Shown in pieces: positions 51,569-62,680 of a stretch of DNA of 64,000 bases; the stretch's first letter is position 1, and each line of letters opens with the position of its first letter. The position numbers and the translations under genes are program-made. The DNA comes from Lingula anatina (lineage: Eukaryota; Brachiopoda; Lingulata; Lingulida; Lingulidae): NCBI RefSeq assembly GCF_001039355.2, contig NW_019775495.1:68977-132976 (forward strand). The letters are read 5' to 3'. The notes beneath the pieces were generated by a model, which was given only the letters and a program-made list of their open reading frames with translations, had not been told where the DNA came from and searched no databases.

Positions 51569-51739
51569 GAAATCCCTGCCCTGCAGCCATCCAGTCCGCC
51601 GCTTGCTACATCTTTTGTACAACCTTTCCCCAATTTTCTTCCTCAACAAACAGAAAAAAATATCAGAAATGAAGAAAATCTGCTTGCTACATCTTATTTG
51701 TACCTCTCTGTTCCTACCTATCTCTCAAAATATTAAATC
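51569..51739 (+). CDS. mbl: candidate alternative exon after the zinc fingers (possibly terminal)
   Basis: The acceptor GCTCTTCATTGGCAG ends at 51568. In phase 0 the frame reads EIPALQPSSPPLATSFVQPF and continues to a stop at 51737-51739. Its first 40 residues are Pro/Ser/Gln-rich, like the C-terminal halves of muscleblind proteins, and then it becomes AT-rich and unremarkable. If used with its own stop it would give a short C-terminus. Alternatively an internal donor would make it a cassette; the best I see is a weak GTACAA at 51617. Six YGCY motifs lie at 51535-51607. Confidence 0.28.
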
Positions 51740-51925
51740 AAAGAAGAAAGAAGCTTAAATTGAAAATGATTGCAAAAAAGCAGAAAATAATGCTGCAAAT
51801 AATTTATATTTGAGTTTAAATTACGCCTTGCTGCTGCTTTATCTTTCTTTCTCCAAAGTGCTGCCAAATGATAAAAAGGATAAAAGATAATCATCATTCT
51901 TTTACTGGAAGAAAAGCTTTGGAAG

Positions 51926-51926
51926 T

Positions 51927-51948
<22 letters not shown>
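51926..51948. repeat. poly-T run
   Basis: 23 T in a row. Confidence 0.95.
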
Positions 51949-51957
<9 letters not shown>

Positions 51958-52698
51958 GTATTCATTATACAAATAACATGATAATATATGTTTTGAAAAA
52001 TCAATCATTATAAATAAAATACTTCAAATCAAATATCACAAATTTCTGTCACATGATCTTTTTTTAAATTGTCTATACAAAAATTATATTAACAAATTTT
52101 ATTACCAGAAAACCGGTCTTGGGTTATACAGGACCAACAGAAACAATTAAATTTATAACAGCTTCCTCAGTGATTGCCATCAATAGTCCTGCCTTTGCTG
52201 CTCTGTAATCTTTTATTTCGATTGAATTATTTTACCACTATTTCCCTTTGCTCTGATTTTAGCCCATAATTGTTAAATTTGCTCTTTCTGTGTTTGCTTA
52301 CAAGGAGGAGAGGAGAAAGGTCCAAATGAAAACAAAAAAAATTTTTACATAAATACCTAACAGTATTACTGATTATTCATACAAATCCTGGTTTTCAGTG
52401 TGGTTTTCATGGGTGGGCATATTTACCGCAATTTTTTATCATCCCTAAAAGAAGCTAAAGCTAAACATGCATGATTCTCAAAAAGTCTAAACATAATTGG
52501 TACTTTAACTATGACCTAATTGAAAAATGACAAAACATAAGATACAGAAAAGGATTAACAATCATTACTTGAATTAAAATTGGTTGCTTGATGGCGAAGA
52601 GTTACTTTTAAAAGCAATTAAGAAAACTTGATAAGGATATTGTTGTGGTACTTTGCCCTGCTACGAGCCAGTTTCAAATGTTATCACTACCAATTCAG

Positions 52699-52773
52699 AC
52701 CAGCGGCACATACTGGGTGGATCTAAACGCCCAAGAAGCGCCTGGAGCGGCTGTCCCTGTATCTGTGAGCAAT
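52699..52773 (+). CDS. mbl: candidate 75-nt cassette exon
   Basis: A GC-rich 25-codon stretch reads TSGTYWVDLNAQEAPGAAVP and ends SVSN|GTAAGT, a perfect donor. Phase is 0 at both ends, as needed between exon 5 and the KKRPRE or YQQAL exons. The acceptor (ACTACCAATTCAG) has a poor pyrimidine tract. Another frame through the same bases reads GSKRPRSAW, which resembles a nuclear-localisation segment but would require other junctions. No homologue is recognised. Confidence 0.32.
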
Positions 52774-53100
52774 GTAAGTAAAACTGAAACTGAGAAGCAC
52801 GGAAAAGAAAGAAAGATTGAAAAAGCAGCAGGATTCAAATCGGATGTCTTTCGATCCCAGCTTTCATCTTTTCAGTTGAATTCAGTCTGTCAGCGCTTCA
52901 TGTGTGATTAATTTACTAGTTCTTATTCCAGTACAGTTTTTTTCAAAAGATGTCCGGCCTCCTAATCCCCCTAAGGTGCCCACTTCCAAGGTTGGCTTTA
53001 AGTGCACAGGGGTGCCATGCTAGAGCAGGTGACAACTTTGGTGATGTGGTCAAAGTAACTAACCACCAGGTCACTTGAGGTCAACCTCCCCTGTCCCCCT

Positions 53101-53112
53101 CCCCCCCCCCCC
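53101..53112. repeat. poly-C run
   Basis: A C homopolymer within a pyrimidine-rich stretch. Confidence 0.8.
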
Positions 53113-53622
53113 AACACGCCCTCATTTACACAGTTACGTCCTGTCATTCTCTGCTTATTCATGTGATCTAATTTTAATAAGATTGGTTAAAGATGATTGG
53201 CAAAGAATGATAGACTTTCTTCTGCATATGAATTAAATGTACAATCCCCATTGTAAATGAGGCCCCTGACTTACTGAAGGCTGCGGACTTGGGAAGAAAG
53301 TCGTGTTGGAATTTTTTTTCCTTTCAAAAGGGAGGAGAATTTCAAAATGGCTTAACGGCCAGTGCAGGGATACGTAGTGCGATGGGAAGCTTTGTTAATT
53401 TTTCTTTATCCTGTTCTCTGTGTTCACTTTCTTCCTGTTCTCTTTTGTATGTCTGTTTTTTCTACTTCTTTATTTTTCTGTTGTTTTGGGTCACGCATAG
53501 TGGTGCCTAGTACTGCTAAGAACTTTGCTTGTGTTGTCAGCCTTTTTTCCCCCCTTGCAGAAAAGATACAGTGTGGCGAAATGTTGCAAATAAAAAAGAT
53601 TTTTAAAAAAATTCGATCAGGG

Positions 53623-53649
53623 TTTTTTTTTTTTTTTTTTTTTTTTTTT
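53623..53649. repeat. poly-T run
   Basis: 27 T in a row. Confidence 0.95.
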
Positions 53650-54845
53650 GGCATGAGACAATGTGGTCATACTGTAAAAAAAAAGTCGCATTGTTCACAA
53701 TTAGCATGAGAAGAAATTGCATATAAAATGAAGTCTTCATAATTTTCCATAGCATATTTTTCAATGATTTGGGCATTTTATTTGAGAAGATAAAGCCAGA
53801 ATATTTTTTCCACTGTTTTTAAACTGGAGTCGTATGTCTAAAACTCTTTGTTATATTTTCAAACATTTTGCCAACATAGATGTTTCACTTGTTCAATTTC
53901 CAGTAGTCTTTTGACAAAAGAAAAATTAATGAAGGTGCCAGAAAGGACAAATATATTTTAAAAGAGACTGGAAAACTGAACTATTGCTGAGGATTGGCTT
54001 TTAGGGGACTGTGCTTTGTGGATGTCACTTAGATTAATTCCTGTTCCAGATTTTCCTGTCACCCTGTAGGCTACATGGTCAAACTGCTACCTCACCCCTT
54101 TGTATCCCCCTGTATTTCTTCAAATTCCAGATCTCACAAACTCTCCTCTCGCCATCCCATAATTTCAGACACAGCTTTTCAGTATGCACTGTTTTGTGAA
54201 ACTATGGATATTCTCTGTATTCAGTTGCCAAGCTAGCTTAAAAGCCTCTAAGCTTGAAGCCACGAATCACCTTCAAAGAAACCGATTCAAAGCACTTCCC
54301 TTATGCCAAAATCCTGTTATAGGTCATCTCATTAAAGCACACTATTACTAGCGAGTCAATTTATCAACCAATCAGATGCTTGGGAATATTGCAAGTGTCC
54401 GGCAAGCTGTCAGGGTAGGTTGTCAATTTCTTTTATAACCCAGTTGAAAAAACTTGGCATTGTTTTACAGTAGTGCTCATTTGGTGACTTGGGCATAATT
54501 TATTAAGCCCTCATCTGTGGTCTTTGTTTAAGCCCAGTGGTTACTATTTACGCCATTTGTAAACCATTTGAGCCCTATGCACTTTGTTTAAGCCCTTGTA
54601 TTATGTGACGTCGATCATCGCTTTGTAGCAAAGTTCTTAGTGGTCCTGCTGTCTTTGTTTCCATAGTGATTTGTTTTTGTTTTGTATGTTTTATGTTACT
54701 ATAGAGAAAAAAATGTTTTGTTTGTTCGTGTGTATGTTTCCATGTTTAGAGAGATAGTCAAAGATGATATATGATTTACCTTTTTTGTTTTCTTTTGAAT
54801 AATTCATGTACCAACATCTGTTCTGTTGTTGTTTGTATGTTTGGA

Positions 54846-54860
54846 CACACACACACTGTC

Positions 54861-54902
<42 letters not shown>
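54846..54902. repeat. compound (CA)n/(CT)n microsatellite
   Basis: A short CA run followed by CTGT and about 30 bases of CT. Confidence 0.92.
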
Positions 54903-54904
<2 letters not shown>

Positions 54905-56326
54905 GAAAACTTACATTTGAATCAAGATTCATTCACTTTTCAAATAAAAACAACAAAGCAGATGTAGCTTAAACAGTATAATGAACTGCCAACTTTGAAA
55001 GGGGTTTATAAAAAGTGACCCCTATCAAGTGATGGCTTTATTATTCTGTTACATATATTTACATCTTTGTTTTTAATTATTAAAGGCAATTTTCACCCAA
55101 GTCAATTTTCTGTATAACCTCAAATGCCAACCAGTGATATAGAACAAAATTGTTTGCATTGTATTTAGGCCAAAAATTATGCTGGACAAAAATGACTAAA
55201 ATTGAGTGTAAGTCACATTTTTTAAAATTGCTCTCAGATCATTGCTTCTTAAATTAAAAAAAAAAAAAAATTAAAAAAATTATATCATGAAGTTTAAGAA
55301 TGATATTATCAGTGCAGCAAGTCACATTTTGAACCTTAATTATTTGTATGAGGTTATAGAAAAAATGGACTACACAGGAGCACCAAACTTTTGGTTACAT
55401 AAATCACCTTTCTCACTTGCTGTTATATTTGTGTGAAATATATAATGCTACTTGTACTTTCATCTTGCTACATAATGCAGCAGAAAATATCTTACTATAA
55501 CAAGAAATTCATTGCAGTAGTTCAGAAATTCATAGCACTAGAAATTTTAGATTTGTTTTGAACTTAAAGTGATTCTGAAGTGTACTTTAACTAATTGAAA
55601 ATGAAATATCGCAAAAAAAATTTTTTCGATACCTTTCTGTGTGAAACAATGTTGTGATTTGCCATCTTATTTCATAATTACACTTGAAACTGGGTAGACC
55701 TCTCTGTCTATTGCTTTTTAATCTAGGTAGTATTCATATTACATTGTGTACAGAGTCTTAAAGTATTTATTCTACTAGCTTAGTTTCAGTCTTGGGTTGA
55801 CCGCTGCCTTTCAGACTCTGAGCTTTGTTATTTCAGACTTTCTTTGGATAAAATAGATGTGTATCTTTCACCTGAACTTTCATCTACATTTGGCTTAATC
55901 TTGATGAAATTGGTTACTCGATATGCTGTGTGCATTTCTTATGTTGTAATGGATTTTTTTGTAAAAAAACTACTAATCAGTTTTTTTTTTCACATAAAAA
56001 ATATAAATAGATTTCAATGAATCTTCAGTGCTGCTTTTATGCCTTTTTTTAATTGACATTTGTGATAATTTCAGGTAAATTGTTCTTATAACATGGATAA
56101 AAACTTATTTTTCTCATGAAATTTTCTCTTAAAAGTAGAACTCAGTATTAAGTAGATCATTCCCTTATTAAATTAATTGTATGAACTTAGTTATATCTTA
56201 AAAGGTGTAAAATATGGGAACAATTTCAAAGAAAGTCTGAAGTAACAAAACAAAACAAATACCTTTGAAGTTATATCAGTTAAAATGATAAATAAAAGGA
56301 GAAATTATATGGAAGGCACAGCTTAG

Positions 56327-56437
56327 AGGCGTACCTTCGTCAACACTGCTGTTTCCTATGATTTGCACACTCCTCGTCTCCTGGTGCCATCTAGTGTGCC
56401 ACTGACTCCGCCCTTCCACAACGTCCCTCTAAACCAG
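56327..56437 (+). CDS. mbl: candidate 111-nt cassette exon
   Basis: From 56327 the frame is open for 37 codons. It is Pro/Val/Leu-rich (LHTPRLLVPSSVPLTPPFHN) and ends NQ|GTCAGT in phase 0. The donor is good. The acceptor (GGCACAGCTTAG) lacks a pyrimidine tract, which weakens the call; the better tract before TCTAG at 56391 would give the wrong phase. The composition resembles muscleblind linker sequence. I treat it as a possible cassette or a relic. Confidence 0.25.
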
Positions 56438-57066
56438 GTCAGTCTGGTTACCTAGAACAAAAACATTGTCATGCGGTCATCAAATTCTCTGATGGCACCA
56501 AATTTTGGATCTAAATTTAATTCTAAAATGTCCTTAGCAAAGAAATATTTTTGATATTGCCATAGCAACTGTTGCCAGGAGACCACCCAGATGATAGACT
56601 GGTGCTTTTTTTTAATTACACTGAGTATAATGGTGCTGGGGGCTGAAGTGCGGGCGCCATGCATGGTACTGTGAAATTTAAATACTGCCTGGTTGTCTGT
56701 GTAACGAAGAGACGTTGTGGAGTGCGGTGTCTGCAGCATGAGCTATATCTGTGTGCCTGACTCTTTTAGTTTATCTGCATTAACCATTAAAGTGAACAGG
56801 TGGAATCTATTAGTGGACTTCATCATTATAAGGATAAAAGGAAAATGGAAACTAATTTTGTATTCACATAGTTCTCTGTAATTTATTAGAGAGAACGGGA
56901 AAACTTTATATACAGATGTTTTTTTAGAAAAAAGGGGAGTCGTTGAAAGGCATGCGACTGGGGCTGAAAGTGAGCTTAGATCAATGGTTTTGAATGCATG
57001 TTGGTTTTTGACTTATCTTGTTTTTACAAAAGGTGCCGTTTTTCTTTTTATTTTTATTACCCACAA

Positions 57067-57143
57067 TGCCTTGCTGCTTGCTGTTGTCATGTGCCGCCAA
57101 CCCTGCCATGCTGCCATTTCATTGGCCCATCATGTGCTCTGCC
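57067..57143 (+). promoter_or_regulatory. YGCY cluster upstream of the KKRPRE exon
   Basis: Eleven YGCY tetramers in 77 bases (including TTGCTGCTTGCT and CATGCTGCC) end 13 bases before the acceptor. Muscleblind/MBNL binding upstream of an exon usually represses inclusion. In mammals MBNL1 is known to regulate its own nuclear-localisation exon through its upstream intron. This arrangement suggests the same kind of feedback here; the regulation itself is inferred. Confidence 0.68.
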
Positions 57144-57156
57144 TACTACTAATTAG

Positions 57157-57222
57157 CCGCAAGTGGTTGAGGTCTTGACAGGAAAGAAGCGACCTCGTGA
57201 GCCCTCCGACGATCTCATTCTG
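57157..57222 (+). CDS. mbl: muscleblind exon 6: basic nuclear-localisation-type segment (probable cassette)
   Basis: Twenty-two codons in phase 0 at both ends read PQVVEVLT then GKKRPREPSDDLIL, ending CTG|GTACTA. The stretch aligns by eye with the SLKRPLEATFDL segment that follows zinc finger 4 in vertebrate MBNL1 and belongs to its bipartite nuclear-localisation signal. The acceptor could be TTAG at 57156 (66 nt) or GAG at 57171 (51 nt, starting VLTGKKRP); both keep the frame. A near-ideal branch motif TACTAAT (57147-57153) favours the second, while homology of the PQVV part favours the first. The exon is symmetric, so skipping would remove only the basic patch and probably shift the protein toward the cytoplasm. 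Confidence 0.72.
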
Positions 57223-59663
57223 GTACTATGATCCCATGATGCTTTGCATGTAGCGATAGAGGCTTTGAAAATATGGTTTTGCACAGCCACATGACACAGG
57301 CTACTCTCTCAATATCAACCATCTGTTCTCCTCAGATCTCTCTAAAAAGCTTTGGACCACTCATAATTGGTTGATTCTGTTATTTATTATTATCATCATT
57401 ATTATTGTATGGGCAGGATTGTGTGTTTAGCTATATATTGCTGCCACCTACACCTCTCCGTTAAAACCAGCATCAATGTACTATGTGTGTGCCAACTAAT
57501 TATCATGATGTAGATGTTAAAAACAGTATGATAGATTCAGAGGGTGAGAAAGTTAAAAAAGTTCGTTTTTTTATTTATTTAATTTGTTAGATTTTTTTCA
57601 CAGCACCTGCAGGATTGCCACATTAGCACCTTTTTTATATTTATCTTCTAATTGGTATTAGATAGTTATAGTTAATGGGTCCTGGATGGAGGTAACAGCG
57701 ATTAAAAAAAAATCAAAAACATGCCCGTTATTGAACAGAAGAAAACATGCCCCCAAGTCCTGATGCCGCTTGCCAATATTTTTAAGTATTTGGTTTTCCT
57801 TTTCATTAACCTTTTCTTCCCAGCTTTGAAACTTTGAAGGAAAATGCTTTCTGTTAACATAATTCAGACAAAAATATAGAATTTAAAAATTGAATAACTG
57901 CAATTTTTGAATGGACCAAGATGTTGCAAGTTTTGCTTGTAATTTACTTAATTTACTTCTAATTGTGGTGATGCATTAAATTCTTATAGAATACCAAAGT
58001 AGTAGGGCTGCATTAGTAAATTATTTTGGCTATAATCATTGTTTGATATTATTGAAATCCCCAAATGCAAAATTGTTTTACTAGAAGTGTTAGTGCTTTT
58101 GAGGTTTTTTCATTTCCCAATATGAGCTTTTACCTGTAGTGTAACTTGCTTGAATTTTATTTACTTTCTGCTCGGAGTAATATGTAATAAAGTCCTAATT
58201 TTCTATGTAAATTTAAGTCAACCTTCATCAAACATTTCTCTTAAAGCCCAAATATTTGCAGAGAAGGCTTTGCTGGTGGCTCATTTCCAAAAAGTTGTCA
58301 CAATCATGAAGAAAAGGATTTTTCGTCATTTTGATGATTCAGAACTAAATTTTTTTGTCTTTAGGGCACATTGTTCTTTTAACCTTTTACATAATAGCAG
58401 TGTCATGTGGTTATGCATATAATAAATAAAGTAATTTTAGAAACAAAAAATCTAGAAAATATTAGTCAATATGTATAAATACATAGAGAGCAACCTTCTT
58501 TGTTTATTTAATTTTAAAAAATTCTCTGTTATCACTTAAATAAAACTTTATCAGTTGCAAAATATTTTACAAGCTTAGGACTGTAGAGCTCACTATTTTG
58601 CCTTACTTGGTTCTAAAGTTTCTATTGTGTATATAATATGGTGCACTTGATATCCTGGTGTTATGGGATTGTTATGTTACTGTTGAAACTGTTGCCAAGA
58701 AATATTTGCCATGCAAAATTCAGTCATGCCTAGTTATTGGAATCCACCATCATATCCAAAGTTACATGGATCATCCAGACTAGATGTTTTCAAGCAATTT
58801 TTATGCAATCACATTACCGTTTCTAGACAGAATTGGCCTTTTAATTTAAATTTGGGACTGGGCTAATCTTAGTTTTGTCATGACATCTAACATTTATTTC
58901 AAATCTCCTCTCCGCCTGTTTAATTGTTATATCAGCCCAGTAAGGTCATTCCATCCAACATTTGAATTGTCAGAACAAAGACAACCCAAACCAGCAGGAC
59001 AATCAGTGTCAGAATGCAGAGTAATGCTTGATAATAAGTTGCTTAATAGTGATGTACTTTCTTTAGAATTCTTGTCACAAGTTATACACAGCAAGCAAAA
59101 ATCAATTTGAATTTTTCTTTCTCTTGAAAGAGGGCACATGTATGGTTACAATGGAAAAAAATTTATACTTCAAAACATGAATTAATTTAAAGAGAATTGT
59201 GTATGACTTGTTTTTTGTGAAATTGAGGGATCCTTTTGATAACAGTGTAATGTGTGGTATCATTTAAAAACGTTTATTACAGTTTCTTGGTGATGTGTCA
59301 ATCCTTAAATGACGTTGGAATTTGGAGATAAGAAATGTTCATTGTATAGTTTAAATTATCCTTTCTTTTAACACTTTCTTTGCAGAAGTGAACATGAATT
59401 TCAAATGCTGTGATACCAAACATTTAATATCTCTGTTGATATTACTTTCGTAACATAATTCATATTATTATTTTCTCATGAAACTTAAACTAATTCAGTG
59501 AATTGTGCTCAGTATTACTTTTGTTAAAGGGATCCCTGAATCAACTCTGTAATGGCAGGCTGTGATGGAAAGAACTATGTCAAATGCCTTCTTAAAATCT
59601 TCCACTTATTCTCCATCATTGATAGGGTAATTACCCACACATTTCAAACTTCACTTATTTGGA

Positions 59664-59689
59664 TTTTTTTTTTTTTTTTTTTTTTTTTT
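59664..59689. repeat. poly-T run
   Basis: 26 T in a row. Confidence 0.95.
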
Positions 59690-60254
59690 GAGAGTATTGG
59701 ACACATTGTTAATATTTTTTCAATTGCATATTTTATCCAAAAACATAACACTTTCTTACATAAATAAAATTAGGGCAGTTATGATTATCACAACAGTCTT
59801 CTTTGAAATTGTATAATTTTCTTCCAATTGCTGTGCTATGAAAAACATTGTTTCATTGAATTTCTGATATTTTTCCTTAATTATAAATACATGTAAAATA
59901 TTAACCTGATATAAATATTATCTGATATAAAGATTGCTTTTAAATCTTCTGGACCAGAACTGTTGGTAAGATTTATGTGCTTCTACATTTATATTGTTTT
60001 GTAACCACAGTATCAGCAGGATTTAAGAAGGCATTAATTACAGCAAGTATTTTCCTAGCCTGGTCTGTCTAAAATAAGACTGTTACTAGTGCAGCTCGGA
60101 TGTACAGAAAGAGTTACTCTTGGACACAGTAAACATTAAGACACCCAAAATGTGAACATTGATTGGGTGGATACAAGGTGAACAATGTTATCCTTCTAGG
60201 GCAAAGAATGTCAGCATGAAAGATTTGCTCAGCATTTACATAATTGGCATTTCA

Positions 60255-60560
60255 TTGATGGGCACATATTTACAAACAATTTGTGTACATTTTATCATGC
60301 ATTTTAGCTTATGCTTGGTGGACATAATTTATGTGCATATGTATTACAAACAATTTGCATACACTTGAATTCCTTCAGTCACACCAGCTTATGCCTGATG
60401 GACGTAATTAATGTGCATATACTTACATACAATTTGCATACATTCTTTCAAGCACACCGCAGTTATGACTGAAGGACACAATTTGTTTGCACATATTTAC
60501 ATACAGTTTGAATACATTTTAGCTTCCATACACCTCAGCTAATGCCAACTCAACTTGTGG
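60255..60560. repeat. minisatellite with ~60-80-bp units
   Basis: Four imperfect units each contain GRYGGACATAATTTATGTGC-like bases, then ATATTTACATACAATTTGCA, CATACATT, and a CACACCAGCTTATGCC-like segment. Starts are near 60257, 60317, 60397 and 60471. Confidence 0.78.
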
Positions 60561-61480
60561 GTGTGTATATGAATATAGTCTAAAGTTCATCACCCTGAAA
60601 ATATTTGTATGCATGGTATCAAACATTACCCACACTTCAGAGAGCACCAGGTGTTTGTTACCCAATGTGTCCACAAGTGGCTCCATCTGGAGGTCTGGGC
60701 TGCAGTAGTGTGTGTTATATGTAAGGCTGGCCATGGGTTATTATTCTATGACAATGGTATATACTAGTGGGTGGGGTGTATAGTTTGATTTCAAACCCAT
60801 CTGTTTTCTGCTTTTAATCTTTTGAATGAAATGATGCCCACAATATTCAGTCAGCGCTGAAAGTGACTTGCACCATCCAGTCTCTTCTTTTATCACAGTA
60901 AATCAAGTCATGTTGAACTGAAAATGCATAATGGTAACTGAGAAATAGAAGGGGTTGAAAAAACCTCAACGAAACCCGATATAACATCATTACCTATAAA
61001 CTTACCCTCTTCCAAATTGTTTTATCCTTTACTCGTTGGTGACAACAGTCACTGTGAACTATTTATTCCCACCACCATGCTTCATAACCAAAAAACTTGA
61101 CCCAACCACCTGTGAGGTCTTTATTCCTGTTTTTCTGCAGATCCACTTATGTAAATGATATGCAAATTCAGTCACCATGATCCTGGTTTGAAACACAGCT
61201 ATTGGCAAACAGCACCAGCCTTTCATGTTTTCATCAACACCAACATTTCCTAAAGCAAAATCGAAAAAGAATTGTATACATTTGGCATGTTTTTGACCTC
61301 TTCCAAATTAATTACTATTACTATAACTAACATTGCTGTCATCTTGGTTATTATCTCGCATTCTGAAGAGAAACGAAAATTTTCAGTTGAATCAAAAATC
61401 GTGAGAATTTTCGTCCTCCTTGGTCAGTTAGGGTGGGTTAAGGCATTTGAGATGCCTGTGAATTTTATTTTATCCATCAG

Positions 61481-61631
61481 GGCATGGTCCCAGGAATGCC
61501 GCAGTACATCAAGCGTCCGGCCGTAGCAGATAAGAATGGGCTTCCTGTCTACCAGCCAACCACCGCCACTGCCTACCAACAGGCTCTCTCCATGCAGCTA
61601 CAGCACCAGCAAGGTTATATGCCAGTAGCAT
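61481..61631 (+). CDS. mbl: muscleblind exon 7: KRPA / PVYQP / YQQAL region
   Basis: After TTTTATCCATCAG the frame reads GMVPGMPQYIKRPAVADKNG, then LPVYQP and AYQQALSMQLQQHQQG, ending MPVA plus one base at CAT|GTAAGA (phase 1). GMVP-KRPA-PVYQP-YQQ is the signature of the alternative C-terminal exon of fly Muscleblind. KRPA...YQQAL..MQLQQH matches the MBNL1 region KRPALEKTNG...YQQALANMQLQQH. KRPA is the second basic half of the nuclear-localisation region, and the Gln-rich part is disordered. Unspliced read-through would end within nine codons. The phase-1 donor fits the acceptor at 62589. Confidence 0.94.
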
Positions 61632-62039
61632 GTAAGATTTACATACAATTTACATAATTTATGTGCATATATATATATATTTAAATTTATGTACAATTTT
61701 CAATGATTTTCATTATTTACAATGGCTTTATTTGTTCTCATTTTGATATCAATTTTAATGTGTTTACATGTTGACCCGTTGGTATTTAAACCATATATCA
61801 GCATCTGGTTTGGCCGTGGTTCAGTGATATATGCTACAACAGGGCACCATTTGAACAGAATTTGTTTAGCAAAATCAGAATTATTTGTCAGACTACCCCC
61901 TTGACTCTTTGCTACAAAAGTTGTACTCTGAAATGTCTCCATGTATCATGAAAAATACCATTCCTCTCCTTGGCTTCCTGCTATATTTTGACCTTTAAAA
62001 TTTCACATTTGCTTTAAGTTTTAGTTTGCTTTTTATCAC

Positions 62040-62041
<2 letters not shown>

Positions 62042-62086
<45 letters not shown>
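62042..62086. repeat. poly-T run (45 bases)
   Basis: The longest homopolymer in the window. On the minus strand it would be a poly-A tail-like run, but no retroelement body is recognised next to it. Confidence 0.95.
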
Positions 62087-62088
<2 letters not shown>

Positions 62089-62475
62089 ACAATCTTCTCT
62101 TTCTAAAGTATTGCACAGATTTTTAATCAAATGTTTGGGGATTTTGCTTCAATTAATAGAAGCAAAGTACTTTGGACATCTTTGAGCTCAAAAATGTAAA
62201 TGTGACATAGATGTGCAATAATTGTATCCCTGTGCTAATGTATTTTGGATTCTACTGCTTACTGTCAGCATGAACAATGTACTAAATTTCTGGTTGTAAG
62301 TCACCTCTTTTCATTGTTTCCTGAATTTTATAACAATTACAAAGGTGAAGGGAACTGTTTTTTAACAATATTTTTAGGAAGTTTAGTTTATGCCACGTTA
62401 ACTGAAATTGGTATACATGTTTTTCAGTAACAATGTTTCACTTTCTTTTTTTATTTCACATGCACTTTTCACTCT

Positions 62476-62566
62476 TGCTTGCGGTGTGTGCTCTCTACTC
62501 TGCATGCTGTGACCATATTGTGCTTTCATCCAATTGCTGGCCTTATTTTCACTGTGTTACCGTGCC
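62476..62566 (+). promoter_or_regulatory. YGCY cluster upstream of candidate exon 8
   Basis: Six YGCY tetramers (five TGCT, one TGCC) in 91 bases, ending 22 bases before the proposed acceptor. The placement resembles that at the KKRPRE exon and suggests Muscleblind feedback on C-terminal exon choice. Confidence 0.45.
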
Positions 62567-62588
62567 AACCACCCATCTGACCAATCAG

Positions 62589-62680
62589 TGTCCTTGGTTC
62601 CTACCGCTGCTGGCAGTGCAGGTGCACTCATTACTAATAGCCATAGTGTAAATTATTACGATGACAACGGTCAGGTATAA
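62589..62680 (+). CDS. mbl: probable muscleblind exon 8: alternative C-terminus
   Basis: The acceptor CATCTGACCAATCAG ends at 62588. Its first two bases complete the split codon from exon 7 (T+TG, Leu). The next 28 codons are open and read SLVPTAAGSAGALITNSHSV then NYYDDNGQ. At 62674 there is an excellent donor (CAG|GTATAA). If it is not used, GTA TAA follows at once and ends the protein. The exon therefore has two possible fates: internal (62589-62674) or terminal (stop at 62678-62680). The matching phase and Ala/Ser-rich composition support it. Homology to known C-termini is only faint. Confidence 0.55.

Larger units (their letters stand above)
50770..57156 (+). other. mbl: intron 5 region (6.4 kb) with candidate exons
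   Basis: The region between exon 5 and the KKRPRE exon contains three weak phase-0 candidate exons (51569, 52699, 56327), poly-T runs, a compound CA/CT microsatellite and a short repeat of CTTTGTTTAAGCCC (about 54522 and 54582). A third X-box-like site (ATTGCCATAGCAAC) lies at 56556-56569. The rest is AT-rich and shows nothing recognisable. Confidence 0.8.
57223..61480 (+). other. mbl: intron 6 (4.3 kb)
   Basis: It holds a poly-T run and, at 60255-60560, a minisatellite of about 75-80 bases per unit. The rest is AT-rich with no recognisable gene or exon. Confidence 0.8.
61632..62588 (+). other. mbl: intron 7
   Basis: It starts with a copy of the ACATACAATTTACATAATTT / ATGTGCATAT motif of the minisatellite at 60.3 kb and a TA run. 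It holds a 45-base poly-T (62042-62086) and ends with a YGCY-rich stretch. Confidence 0.65.

Noticed and set aside
57182-57222. Acceptor TTGACAG directly before GAAAGAAG as the start of the KKRPRE exon
   Set aside because: It would give a 41-nt exon that shifts the frame. Upstream acceptors at 57156 and 57171 keep phase 0 and the conserved reading.
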